DNA from: Cytophagaceae bacterium
GTDB lineage: Bacteria; Bacteroidota; Bacteroidia; Cytophagales; Spirosomataceae
NCBI GenBank assembly: GCA_027486845.1
Contig: JAIXOL010000077.1
Span: 1-64,000 of the forward strand
Reading direction: 5' to 3'
Length of the DNA stretch: 64,000 nt
The notes beneath the pieces are model-generated. The model was given only the letters and a program-made list of their open reading frames with translations, searched no databases and was not told where the DNA came from. Both the position numbers and the translations under genes were made by a program. Positions 24,656 to 33,617 of this stretch are shown here, piece by piece (the first letter of the stretch is position 1; every line of letters begins with the position of its first letter).

Positions 24656-27076
24656 ATGAGTAAGGCGGTTTTATTTGTAATGGGTATATTTTTAACAACA
24701 TTTGTTTATGCACAAAGTGTTTCAGAGAGTTCTAAATCAATTACTCTTTCAGGAGTTGTAAAAGACAAAAGTAGTAAAGCAAATTTACCTTTTGTAAATG
24801 TAGTTTTGAAAACAGAAAAAGACAGCAGTTTTGTAAGTGGTACCGTTACCAACGAAGAAGGACGATTTTCAATAACAAAGATAAAATCAGGCAACTACTA
24901 TTTTGAAGTTTCTTATATAGGCTACAAAACAATAAAACAGTCACTTTTTGTAGGCAATCTATCAGAATATCTTGATATTAAAACCATTGAAATAGAAGAA
25001 AAATCCACAGAATTACAAGAAGTTGTTGTAATAGGAAAGACAGCCGAAATAAGTGAGAAAATGGATAAAAAAACATTTTCTTTGAAAGATAATATTAGTC
25101 AAAATGGTGGTTCGGTACTTCAAGCAATGCAAAATTTACCAAGTGTAACCGTGCAAGATGGAAAAGTACAGCTACGTGGGAATGATAAAGTAACTGTACT
25201 TATTGATGGTAAACAAACAGCATTGACAGGTTTTGGTAACCAAACCGGATTAGATAATATTCCAGCATCTGCGATTGAAAAAATTGAAATTATCAACAAT
25301 CCGTCTGCAAAATATGATGCAAATGGAAACGCAGGAATTATTAACATCATTTATAAAAAAAATAAGAAAGAAGGGTTTAATGGAAAGGTTGGTTTTACAA
25401 CAGGGTTAGGTTCACTATGGGTGCGAAAAGAAAATTTACCAACTATAGAACCACAATACACTTTTACACCAAAAATAAATCCAAGCGTTTCACTCAATTA
25501 TAGAAAAAACAAAATCAATGTCTTTTTTCAAGGCGATTATTTATATACTGAAACGCTGAACAAAAATGAGTTTGTAACACGAAATTATGATAATGGTGAA
25601 GTCATAAATTCGCAATTAAAACGGAATAGAAATACACATTTTACAACACTCAAATCGGGAATTGATTATTCAGTCAATGACCAAAACTCATTGACTATTT
25701 CAGGACTTTTTGGTAGTGAAAAAATTATAGACCGTGGAGACCAACCATTTTTTAATGGCAATTTTTCAGAACGAAAAAGACTTTGGCAGTTTTTGGAAGA
25801 TGAATTAAAAACGACCATAATGGCAACTGCAAATTATCAGCACAAATTTAAAGAACCAGGTCATTTACTAAATATTGGTTTCAATTACACATTTCATAGG
25901 GAAGATGAAAAATATTTTTACGACAATTATTTGCCAACCTCAACTGGAACAGATGCGTTTAAATTATTGTCGGACGAGCAAGTGTATGATTTTAATTTTG
26001 ACTACATAAAACCACTTAAATACGGACGAATTGAAACAGGCATAAAACTTCGCAATAGAAATATTCCAACAAATATGCAATTCATTCCAGGTGTAAATTC
26101 TGTTTTAGACATCAATGCAGGTGGTTGGGCAACTTACAAAGAATTAATTCCTGCGGTTTATGGCAACTACATTTTTGAAAATAAACGATGGGAAGCCGAA
26201 TTAGGATTACGAATGGAATATGTGAAAATACAGTATGACGTAAATCCTAATCATATCGTTTATAAAAGTGATGGTTATAATTACACCCAACCATTCCCAA
26301 ACTTACGTATGGCATACAAAATAAATGACAATAATAAAATTTCCTTTTTCTACAACCGAAGAGTTGACCGACCAAATGAAGTAGATATTCGTATTTTTCC
26401 AAAATATGATGACGCAGAAATAATTAAAGTTGGAAATCCTGCATTGCGACCACAATTTACCAATTCCATAGAATTAGGTTACAAAAAAAATTGGGAAAAG
26501 GGCAGTATATATAACGCTATTTATCACCGATTTGCTGACGGAACCATTACAAGAATTTCAAGCATAGTTCCACCAAGTAATTTAATTTATGCCATATTTC
26601 AAAACGTAAATAAAAGCTACAACACAGGAGTTGAGATGGTTTTTACACAAGAAATTTCTAAATTGTACTCATTCAATATAAATTTAAACGGATACAGAAA
26701 TCAAATCGATGCTTTTACGGTTGAAAACAAATACCCTACGATAAATACATTTTCAGCAGACAAACAAGAAATGTATTCTGGAAACATAAAATTGAACAAT
26801 ACGTTTCATTTTTCAAAAAATATTGACACACAAATAACCGCCATTTATTTAGCACCAGATATTATTCCACAAGGCAAAATAGAATCAAGGGTTTCGTTAG
26901 ACTTTGGACTAAAAAAAGCAGTTCAAAATGGAAAAGGCGAATTGTTTTTTAACGCAACAGATTTGTTAAACACAATGATAATCAAAAAAGAAATCAACGG
27001 ACAAGGATTTTTTTATACGAGTGATGACTATTATGAAACGCAAGTGGTTAGACTTGGTTATAGTTATAAATTTTGA
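24656..27076 (+). CDS. TonB-dependent outer-membrane beta-barrel protein
   Basis: An 806-residue outer-membrane protein. Signal peptide MSKAVLFVMGIFLTTFVYAQ; carboxypeptidase-regulatory-like domain (about 29-110, SGVVKDKSSKANLPFVNVVL); plug domain (about 130-225) with DGKQTALTGFGN and IEIINNPSAKYDANGNAGIINIIYK; then the beta-barrel (outer-membrane beta-barrel family type) ending in the aromatic YETQVVRLGYSYKF. The ligand is unknown. Members of this type often sit with two-component genes. It is controlled in all likelihood by the preceding regulator. Confidence 0.9.
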   Translation: MSKAVLFVMGIFLTTFVYAQSVSESSKSITLSGVVKDKSSKANLPFVNVVLKTEKDSSFVSGTVTNEEGRFSITKIKSGNYYFEVSYIGYKTIKQSLFVGNLSEYLDIKTIEIEEKSTELQEVVVIGKTAEISEKMDKKTFSLKDNISQNGGSVLQAMQNLPSVTVQDGKVQLRGNDKVTVLIDGKQTALTGFGNQTGLDNIPASAIEKIEIINNPSAKYDANGNAGIINIIYKKNKKEGFNGKVGFTTGLGSLWVRKENLPTIEPQYTFTPKINPSVSLNYRKNKINVFFQGDYLYTETLNKNEFVTRNYDNGEVINSQLKRNRNTHFTTLKSGIDYSVNDQNSLTISGLFGSEKIIDRGDQPFFNGNFSERKRLWQFLEDELKTTIMATANYQHKFKEPGHLLNIGFNYTFHREDEKYFYDNYLPTSTGTDAFKLLSDEQVYDFNFDYIKPLKYGRIETGIKLRNRNIPTNMQFIPGVNSVLDINAGGWATYKELIPAVYGNYIFENKRWEAELGLRMEYVKIQYDVNPNHIVYKSDGYNYTQPFPNLRMAYKINDNNKISFFYNRRVDRPNEVDIRIFPKYDDAEIIKVGNPALRPQFTNSIELGYKKNWEKGSIYNAIYHRFADGTITRISSIVPPSNLIYAIFQNVNKSYNTGVEMVFTQEISKLYSFNINLNGYRNQIDAFTVENKYPTINTFSADKQEMYSGNIKLNNTFHFSKNIDTQITAIYLAPDIIPQGKIESRVSLDFGLKKAVQNGKGELFFNATDLLNTMIIKKEINGQGFFYTSDDYYETQVVRLGYSYKF

Positions 27077-27904
27077 CGAAACAGCAGACCCGAAAAACGC
27101 CAGCATGTAATAAGAGTTTTGGAAAATGGTGGCATGAGTGCTAAATTGAACATTAGTAATTCTATTTGGCATTTATCCAGAGTGGAATATTTGCCCAAAT
27201 GGCTATCGGAGTACTTACCTAATCTTAGATTTAGAGCGGACTTTTGGTTAAATTTGACTTAATAACGATTATTTGTTGTAAGATTCTTACCTTAAAACAA
27301 CTTAAATTTAACCAAAAATATTTCTTAGATATGTGCCTCGATAATCATATGTCTTAAAAGACACTAAAATCACTATCTTTTTGCAGTTTTACATGTGCTA
27401 CATGCGTGTTTTACATTTACAAGGAAAAACTATTTTAGGATAGTGTTTCGAATAAGCTATTCGTTTTCTTTGTAAGATAAGTTTTTGAATAGTGTTTCAT
27501 AATAATCGCATTGTCCTACATAGACACATTATCACAATCTCAAGCAGAACGCTGCTAAAAATTGGGGATTAAATTAAGCTATTATAAACCCAGACTTTAG
27601 AAAGGTAAAATAAAGTTAAATTTAAATTTAACTTAGGAAGTATGTGTAAAAGAGCGGAGATAGCGACCTTTATATATTATATTCATATACGGGTAAATGT
27701 AATATCAGTATAATAACATTGAATAAAGGTATTAGCAAACCAGAATAGAAACAATATTGGGTTATTTTGCTCATAACTAGCAAGGATTACAAAGTAAGAA
27801 AGATATTTAGAATTATTTGAAAAGTAAAAAATACTTAATGAAGAATATTAACTTAGAGAAGTATTTACGCCGTCCCAAAATTATTTTTAAGACGGCATAA
27901 TATT
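27077..27904. other. 828-bp intergenic region with a 14-bp inverted repeat
   Basis: No gene was recognised. TTTTGGTTAAATTT (27242-27255) and AAATTTAACCAAAA (27305-27318) form a perfect stem enclosing a smaller GTTGT..ACAAC stem. Near the end GCCGTC (27869-27874) pairs with GACGGC (27891-27896), just after the minus-strand gene ending at 27905, and may act as a weak terminator. The rest is AT-rich. Confidence 0.5.
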
Positions 27905-29374
27905 CTAAACCCCAATAAACTCCATCCGCCCATTCGGAATATCCAAATCAGCTACCCGCCTTTGGTTGGCAGGTATGACTGCCAAAGGGTCAGATTGCCC
28001 CTCCAAGACAACCGATAATGGGTTCGCTGAACCATTATAAACTTCAAACTGTGCCTGCTGCACATTTTGCGGAACAGTAATCACCAATACATTTTCAGCA
28101 TGATAAGCAATCAATTTCTTATCTCCTGACTGAACTGTATAATTCTGACGAATAATCTTGAAAGATTCTCCAGTATCACCTTTAGGGCCTTTCAAATCAA
28201 GCAAATAATGCCTTGTTGCCGTACCATCAAACAGCGAAACAATGCGATAAACTCCCTTCGTCAAAGTTTTGGTAGTTGGAATCGATGGTACTACACCATC
28301 ATAGAAAACCCCACCATTCGATACAGATAACGTAGCCCCTTGAGGATTCTCAATCATCAGAGTCAAATCAACCTGCTGATTTTGGCCAACATTTGGAAGA
28401 AATAGAGCATTACTAATACCTTCGGTTGGTACTCCTACAACCAAAAAACTATCAGATTTTTGAATCTGGTAACTGGCCGTATTCACTAATTTTGCATTTC
28501 CAATCATTGACTCCTTTTCTGGATTCTGTACCAATTCATCAATACCTGTTTGAATCATTGCTTGAATCTCCAAGTTTGATGGATAGTCCAGTTTCGTGCT
28601 TCGGTAAAGACCATTAGTGCCATAAACCATCACATGGCTTTCTCCTAATACATCCATCAAAAATTCAGTCTCAAGATAAACTTTCACTGGTCGAGCAGTG
28701 GTATTCACAACAGCAAAAGTCAAGTTGCTATCTTTCAACGTCAATTTGAAGTATGGGTCATCAATCTGCTGTCCATCATGGAAGTAAATCGTTGCACCGT
28801 TCTGTCTACCAGATAATTCAAAATCGCCCGAACTTTCGAAAAACAACTTAGGGTTGAGTTGTTGCATCAATTGGGGAGTTGAGCCAATCACGCCCACAAC
28901 TTGGCTTGCCAAAGTTTCGGTTGGGTTGCTTGTATTTCCGCCACCAGCATTACTCCCAGTTCCCGAGCTGCCCGAGTTTCCTGTACCTCCGCCATTATTT
29001 TGATTATTACCAGTATCCGCACTAAGTTTGATTTGATAATCGCCATTATTCAAAATACTCTTCATATTAGTCTTTTGAAGCGTACTGGCCATATACCTTA
29101 GTGCATCAATTTGTGCATTAGCACCCAAAAACTCTTTCAGCAACTTAGTACCCTCCAAAATCTGAATTTTGTAAGCACTACCACTTCCTGACTCCAAGAA
29201 CAAGATACCTTTGACTGGTAAAACCGTTTTACCAATATCAACTGAAACAGCCAGTTGCTCCTGCAAACTGCTAATTATCAACCCAATTAAGTTAATGATA
29301 CTCGTATATTTTCGGGTTTTGCCATCCGCAATAACCTCAAAGCCTCCACCAGAGGCATTCTTAAAAGTCTTCAT
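27905..29374 (-). CDS. Uncharacterised protein with Gly/Asn/Ser-rich linker (489 aa)
   Basis: Family not recognised. No signal peptide. The N-terminal part (1-120) has amphipathic segments (IINLIGLIISSLQEQL); residues about 122-155 are a low-complexity Gly/Asn/Ser linker; the rest is beta-rich with a single collagen-like motif GPKGDTGES (about 408-416). The last 70 residues look like a small beta-sandwich. The layout resembles phage tail or surface-fibre proteins, but that is only shape. Neighbours on the same strand (196 and 258 aa) are probably co-expressed. Confidence 0.6.
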   Translation of the reverse strand: MKTFKNASGGGFEVIADGKTRKYTSIINLIGLIISSLQEQLAVSVDIGKTVLPVKGILFLESGSGSAYKIQILEGTKLLKEFLGANAQIDALRYMASTLQKTNMKSILNNGDYQIKLSADTGNNQNNGGGTGNSGSSGTGSNAGGGNTSNPTETLASQVVGVIGSTPQLMQQLNPKLFFESSGDFELSGRQNGATIYFHDGQQIDDPYFKLTLKDSNLTFAVVNTTARPVKVYLETEFLMDVLGESHVMVYGTNGLYRSTKLDYPSNLEIQAMIQTGIDELVQNPEKESMIGNAKLVNTASYQIQKSDSFLVVGVPTEGISNALFLPNVGQNQQVDLTLMIENPQGATLSVSNGGVFYDGVVPSIPTTKTLTKGVYRIVSLFDGTATRHYLLDLKGPKGDTGESFKIIRQNYTVQSGDKKLIAYHAENVLVITVPQNVQQAQFEVYNGSANPLSVVLEGQSDPLAVIPANQRRVADLDIPNGRMEFIGV

Positions 29375-29429
29375 TTTCGTTTATTAAAATTTGAATTATG
29401 TATGCTATTATTTGCGAACAAACCTTGTC

Positions 29430-30020
29430 CTACTCTGCTAAAACAGTCAGATTTCGATAAGTCATATACATCGTTTGTGGGGCTCTTTTATTGCCACCAA
29501 AGTAGAATAAGGTAATCTGACCGTTTTCATATTCCTCCCTGATTCCTGACGCAATAATCGTGTATCTTAGTTGCCCGTCAACCCAGAATGAGTATTTTTC
29601 ATTAGCCAAATCAATCAAAATCTCCAAACAAACGGTGTTTTCAAGCTCAACCTCTACAACCTCAGAAGGTAACATACTCCATTCAGGAGAATCGGGATTG
29701 CCATGATGAATGTAAGGTGATAACTCTATTTTTCTGCTCGCAGGATTCCATCGCCAGCCCCAACGAACAGAGTAACTCTGACAATTCATTCTATTTGTTC
29801 CCGAATGAATACCCATTAACTTGTTCCAATCACCTTGGTCAGCATCACCAAAATTGTAGGTATGACTATTATCAAATTTGATTTCTGCCTTTACACTTCT
29901 CACATTTCTAAAATCAGCAAAATATGAATCAGAGCATGATACACAAGATAGAGGCATGAGTTTACTATGGCAGCCCTTCGAGATTTTTAATCGAGGACTG
30001 CTCGAATGTACTATATGCAT
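29430..30020 (-). CDS. Uncharacterised beta-rich protein (196 aa)
   Basis: Not recognised. The central part (VKAEIKFDNSHTYNFGDADQ..WNKLMGIHSGTN..YSVRWGWRWNP..KIELSPYIHHG) and the closing KYSFWVDGQLRYTII...ITLFYFGGNKRAP have the alternating strand pattern of a jelly-roll or lectin-like fold. No signal peptide is obvious. It stands 78 bp after the 258-aa gene and 55 bp before the 489-aa gene on the same strand. Confidence 0.6.
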   Translation of the reverse strand: MHIVHSSSPRLKISKGCHSKLMPLSCVSCSDSYFADFRNVRSVKAEIKFDNSHTYNFGDADQGDWNKLMGIHSGTNRMNCQSYSVRWGWRWNPASRKIELSPYIHHGNPDSPEWSMLPSEVVEVELENTVCLEILIDLANEKYSFWVDGQLRYTIIASGIREEYENGQITLFYFGGNKRAPQTMYMTYRNLTVLAE

Positions 30021-30097
30021 AAAAAAGAAGATTAATTGTAATTAATTTGAAGAAATGGACTTAGAGATAATCTAAGTCCACCTAATTTGATACTGGC

Positions 30098-30874
30098 TTA
30101 TACTCCGGTATCCACTTTCGCAATTTTCACGGCATTGTACGAGCCATTCTTCAAAGGATACTTTTCACCGTTCACATCCTGAAAGAAGCTCACACCAACC
30201 GCCACAAAAATCGGAGAGGTAAGATTTAAGTTTTGGTTTTGCCCATCGCCGAGGCTCACATCTAAGACAGTCTCAGGTACTGCCGCATTACCAACTTCAA
30301 TAAAATCACTTTCATCGTCCAAGGTTGTAAACTCCGATAGCTCAAAGTTGATATTCGAGGCACAGCCAAAGAAGCGATAATGCGTTGCACCACGTGGGGC
30401 AGCAATCACAATTCTTGAGTTATGGGCAGGCATTTTTGCCAAAACCTCACCCGTCTGACGATTGACACTCACCTCAGGTTTAAGATAAACCACACTGCCA
30501 AAAATGGCATTTTGGTTAAAATCAAAACCTTCAAACAAGCCTGTTTCATCATCCAAAACCCCTCGTTGCCCACGAGCATTAACCCCATCTTTCTTGATTA
30601 CCTCACTCATCTTCTGAGTAACACGAGCCGTCAAATATTTATCCGACCCCTGCGAAATCACGATTCGCATAGCATCTCGAAGCAATTTGCCAGATGAAGC
30701 TGCATTGCCAAACTCAGCCGCATTTTCACGAGTACGCTCCATCGTTGCCGAATTGTTAAACTGCTCTTTTGAGCCTCCACCTGCCCTACGAATAAGGGCT
30801 TTTCCACCTTGCGAATAACCTGAGAGTCCGCCCAAGTTACCCTTGTACTTAATTAAACCAATCTGTTCTGCCAT
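30098..30874 (-). CDS. Uncharacterised conserved Bacteroidota protein (258 aa)
   Basis: Family seen in Bacteroidota but without a known role. The N-terminus is distinctive: GLIKYKGNLGGLSGYSQGGKALIRRAGGGSKEQ, rich in Gly, Lys and Arg, followed by a helical stretch (RENAAEFGNAASSGKLLRDAMRIVI) and a beta-rich C-terminal half with IVIAAPRGATHYRFFGCA. No signal peptide. First gene of the three-gene minus-strand set that ends at 27905. Confidence 0.6.
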   Translation of the reverse strand: MAEQIGLIKYKGNLGGLSGYSQGGKALIRRAGGGSKEQFNNSATMERTRENAAEFGNAASSGKLLRDAMRIVISQGSDKYLTARVTQKMSEVIKKDGVNARGQRGVLDDETGLFEGFDFNQNAIFGSVVYLKPEVSVNRQTGEVLAKMPAHNSRIVIAAPRGATHYRFFGCASNINFELSEFTTLDDESDFIEVGNAAVPETVLDVSLGDGQNQNLNLTSPIFVAVGVSFFQDVNGEKYPLKNGSYNAVKIAKVDTGV

Positions 30875-31060
30875 ACTGCACGATACATTTTAAGTGTTGA
30901 AAAAAAATGAAACACCCTTTTCATGAAAAGATTTCGATGGCAAGATTAATTAATGCAAACGTTTTTTCTTAGTGGAGCATGTTGCGGAGGTATGTTTGTT
31001 CCGAAATGACAGTGTCATTGATAAATAAATAATTACATTTGCTTTTAAATTATTTATTTT

Positions 31061-31078
31061 GTTCACATATTTGTGAAC
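31061..31078. promoter_or_regulatory. Palindromic operator of the HigBA module
   Basis: GTTCACA-TATT-TGTGAAC, a perfect 7-bp dyad, 29 bp before the higB start. It overlaps a near-consensus -7 element (CATATTTG). Autorepression by HigA is the expected use. Confidence 0.6.
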
Positions 31079-31106
31079 TTATTGCTGCTTCTTAAATGTT
31101 TAATAA

Positions 31107-31427
31107 ATGGAGATATTGTTCCGAAACCAACTTTTAGTGGATTTATATGAAGGGAAAAAGGTCAATGATAACAGATTTAAATCTAACCCGACAATAGTAA
31201 AACAGTATAGGAAAACTGTGGATAAACTGCACGCCATCTCTCATGTTGAAGAAATGTATAAAATGCAAAGCTTAAAATATGAAAAACTAATAGGAGATAA
31301 AAGCGGACAAAGTTCAGTTAGAATAAATGAGCAGTATCGCTTAATTTTTGAAGAGATACTCTCAGATAAAGAACCTTTTCAAGTTGTAATATTTGCCCTT
31401 GAAGAAATAAGTAATCATTACCAATAA
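31107..31427 (+). CDS. higB: HigB-like toxin (RelE/ParE superfamily)
   Basis: A 106-residue ribosome-dependent mRNA interferase candidate. The C-terminal half has the family signature LKYEKLIGDKSGQSSVRINEQYRLIFE, containing the Arg and Tyr positions used in RelE-fold toxins. It is encoded before its antitoxin, the reversed order typical of higBA. The gap to the next gene is 19 bp. Confidence 0.8.
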   Translation: MEILFRNQLLVDLYEGKKVNDNRFKSNPTIVKQYRKTVDKLHAISHVEEMYKMQSLKYEKLIGDKSGQSSVRINEQYRLIFEEILSDKEPFQVVIFALEEISNHYQ

Positions 31428-31446
31428 ACTTAACTAAAATAACCTA

Positions 31447-32556
31447 ATGAAACCAATAAACCTTTCCGAATTAACCCCATTTTCTGCCACTCATCCGGGG
31501 GAAATGTTGGCAGACGAACTGGAGGCAAGGGGCATTATACAACAAGAGTTTGCCCAACAGATTGGTATGCAAAAATCACAATTAAACGAAATAATCAAAG
31601 GGAAACGCTCATTAAATGCCGAAACTGCAATTCTGCTTGAAGCAGCTCTTGGTATTTCTGTTGATTTTTGGATGAAAGCACAAAATAACTATGACCTTGC
31701 TTTGGCTAAAATGCAAAGCAAGGTTCAAGAGCAAGCAACCGCTATTGCTGCCTGGAACATGATGAAAGTACATGTACCAGTTCAATATTTCAAGTCCCAA
31801 AACTTATTAACAAATAACCCTATTGAAGATATTAATACAGTAAACAAAATTTATAATGTTACTAATCTTAATTTATTAGCCGCTGCTGTTTCGACACCAC
31901 AGTTCCTTAGGTTTAGAAAGTCGGATAAACTTCAAGAAGATAAAATCAACTTAATTGGTTGGGTCAAATATTTAGAGTATCAAGCCAAAAGTATTGAAGT
32001 GAATCAATTTAGACCAGAATTAAAAAGTGAGGTTATCTCTAAACTTAGAGAAGCTATTCGTATAAATGAAAACTTAAAAGAGCAGGTTAAATTAATTCTC
32101 AGTGATGTTGGTATTAAAATTATTTACCAAGAAAAAGCAGATAAAGCAGCTATTGATGGATGTTCATTTTGGTCAGGCGAGAACCCAGCAATTGGGATTA
32201 CCTTTCGCCATAAGCGGATTGATAATTTCGCATTTACTTTGTTTCATGAATTAGGCCACATTTTTTTACATTTAGTCAATGATAGAAATGCAAGTTTTAT
32301 TGATTTAGTTACTGAGGAAAAAGAATATAAAAATAGTAAAGAAGAGAAAGAAGCAGATGAGTTTGCAAAAAATAATTTAATTCCTTTAAACGAATGGCTA
32401 AATTATAATGCAGAGGGTGATGTGTTAAAAGATTACAGAATATTACAGTTTTCTAAAAAAATAGATATACACCCTGCAATTATAAGGGGAAGAGTTTGCT
32501 TTGAAAGAAATTCATATAGATTGCCAAAGTCAATGATTGACTATAGTATTAACTAA
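31447..32556 (+). CDS. higA: HigA antitoxin fused to ImmA/IrrE metallopeptidase
   Basis: A 369-residue fusion. Residues 12-85 are a HigA-type HTH (HPGEMLADELEARGIIQQEFAQQIG...LNEIIKGKRSL). Residues about 200-340 are an ImmA/IrrE (COG2856) zinc peptidase with FHELGHIFLH, the HExxH site, and a downstream glutamate in EKEADEFAKN. Typical HigA is about 100 residues, so this antitoxin could also cleave a protein partner, possibly its own repressor domain, in response to stress (inference). Confidence 0.85.
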   Translation: MKPINLSELTPFSATHPGEMLADELEARGIIQQEFAQQIGMQKSQLNEIIKGKRSLNAETAILLEAALGISVDFWMKAQNNYDLALAKMQSKVQEQATAIAAWNMMKVHVPVQYFKSQNLLTNNPIEDINTVNKIYNVTNLNLLAAAVSTPQFLRFRKSDKLQEDKINLIGWVKYLEYQAKSIEVNQFRPELKSEVISKLREAIRINENLKEQVKLILSDVGIKIIYQEKADKAAIDGCSFWSGENPAIGITFRHKRIDNFAFTLFHELGHIFLHLVNDRNASFIDLVTEEKEYKNSKEEKEADEFAKNNLIPLNEWLNYNAEGDVLKDYRILQFSKKIDIHPAIIRGRVCFERNSYRLPKSMIDYSIN

Positions 32557-32568
32557 ATCTGTCAATAT

Positions 32569-32639
32569 GACATAAAAAGCTGACAAAATATTCTATGGCA
32601 TTTTAATTGAAACTCAGAAGCTTTAAGGCTTTTTATGTC
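32569..32639. repeat. 12-bp perfect inverted repeat after higA
   Basis: GACATAAAAAGC (32569-32580) and GCTTTTTATGTC (32628-32639), spaced by 47 nt. It lies 12 bp past the higA stop and could mark an island junction or a terminator. Confidence 0.5.
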
Positions 32640-32704
32640 CCAAAATTAAAACTTTATACTATTTGAAGATAAAACTGACATTTTAACATATAAATTCAAT
32701 AAGC

Positions 32705-32830
32705 CGAATAAAAAAAGAAAATGCTCTCGCCGTCGCCAAACATAGAAGAGCATTTTCAAGAGTTTTAAGCGGTTTGATACTCGAAGCGGGAATTATTCAC
32801 CCGTTCGTGAACGCTTGTGTTGTAATAACG
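32705..32830 (-). ncRNA. Candidate structured small RNA with terminator
   Basis: On the minus strand a consensus promoter (32834-32864) is followed by about 120 nt able to fold into several stems: CGTTC/GAACG, CGGG/CCCG, AAGCG/CGCTT, and a perfect 11-bp terminator stem GAAAATGCTCT / AGAGCATTTTC (32717-32757) followed by TTTTTTTATT. No ORF of note is inside. The family is not recognised; 6S-like RNAs of Bacteroidota are one possibility. It is divergent from the CBASS operon. Confidence 0.55.
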
Positions 32831-32833
32831 CTA

Positions 32834-32864
32834 CAAAGTTAGAAATAGTTATAATCAATTCCAA
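32834..32864 (-). promoter_or_regulatory. Consensus Bacteroidota promoter of the small RNA
   Basis: On the minus strand TTG (32862-32864), exactly 20 nt, then TAACTTTG (32834-32841). This matches the TTG-N20-TAnnTTTG arrangement also seen before the serine palmitoyltransferase gene. Confidence 0.65.
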
Positions 32865-32976
32865 TAATTGTACTTTTCTAATTTTTATTCGTTTTATTCT
32901 TCTTCACAAAAAGCGTTCCAGTACCATAGGCTGCAATTAGTTTAATTTTTTAACAAACTTAAAATTGTATTTTATT

Positions 32977-33147
32977 ATGGCAACAAACGGAGCAAAAGGT
33001 GGCGGACGCCACGGAGCAGTTCGTGAACGCTCACAAACATTCAACCCCCAAACAAACCAATTCGTAAAACGAGATACCAATACAGGTCGTTTCATGGATG
33101 TTAAGCAAGATGGGTCACCATTTAAGGGTGTTCGTAAAGAGAAGTAA
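32977..33147 (+). CDS. Small basic protein (56 aa) leading the CBASS region
   Basis: The ATG at 32977 gives a 56-residue protein starting MATNGAKGGGRHGAVRERSQ and containing VKRDTNTGRFMDVK; highly basic, glycine-rich at the N-terminus, no hydrophobic segment. I recall similar small proteins in Bacteroidota genomes but no assigned role. It is separated from the LRAT-like gene by a stable hairpin (33153-33173), so it may be a separate or attenuated unit. Confidence 0.65.
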   Translation: MATNGAKGGGRHGAVRERSQTFNPQTNQFVKRDTNTGRFMDVKQDGSPFKGVRKEK

Positions 33148-33152
33148 GAAAA

Positions 33153-33173
33153 GAGGTGGGTTTTCCCCACCTC
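33153..33173 (+). terminator. Hairpin between the small basic gene and the CBASS operon
   Basis: GAGGTGGG (33153-33160) pairs with CCCACCTC (33166-33173) around a 5-nt loop. No clear U-run follows, so it may attenuate rather than stop transcription into the operon. Confidence 0.5.
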
Positions 33174-33201
33174 ACATTTATCAATTTTAAATTTCAAAAG
33201 C

Positions 33202-33615
33202 ATGAATTTAATTCAACAATATGGTATTGAAGCTGGCGATATAGTTTCACGCCAAAAGAGAGGTGTTCCATTAGTAACACATTATGGTATCTCATTGGGA
33301 TATAATCATTTAGGACAATATTTATTTATAGAAAATATGATAAATGATGGAGTTCGTGTCATTACGGGAGATGACTTTTTACAAAACTCCAGTGGCATTC
33401 AAGTAGAGAAAACTGGTTCTTGGCAAAATAGACAAAGAATTATCAATACTGCTCTCTCTTACAAAGGGACTCCTTATTCACTAACTACTTTTAACTGTGA
33501 ACACTTTGTCAACTTGGTAAGAAATGGGCAACGTCAAAGTAAACAAGTTACCAAGGTAGTTTCGGTTTTAGGAGTTGCTGCGTTTACTTGGTTTGTATCA
33601 AAAGCTATCAAGTAA
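33202..33615 (+). CDS. LRAT/PLAAT-like cysteine acyltransferase or phospholipase, membrane-anchored
   Basis: A 137-residue NlpC/P60-superfamily protein of the LRAT type. GDIVSRQ (12-18), THYGISLG with catalytic His27, and TFNCEHFVNLVR with nucleophile Cys99 match the H...NCEHF signature of PLAAT phospholipase/acyltransferases. A hydrophobic C-terminal helix (about 117-133, TKVVSVLGVAAFTWFVS) would anchor it to the membrane, as in PLAAT. The stop is 2 bp before the Cap5 start, placing it in the CBASS operon. It may act on phospholipids as an accessory or second effector (inference); no link to CBASS is known to me. Confidence 0.75.
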   Translation: MNLIQQYGIEAGDIVSRQKRGVPLVTHYGISLGYNHLGQYLFIENMINDGVRVITGDDFLQNSSGIQVEKTGSWQNRQRIINTALSYKGTPYSLTTFNCEHFVNLVRNGQRQSKQVTKVVSVLGVAAFTWFVSKAIK

Positions 33616-33617
33616 TT

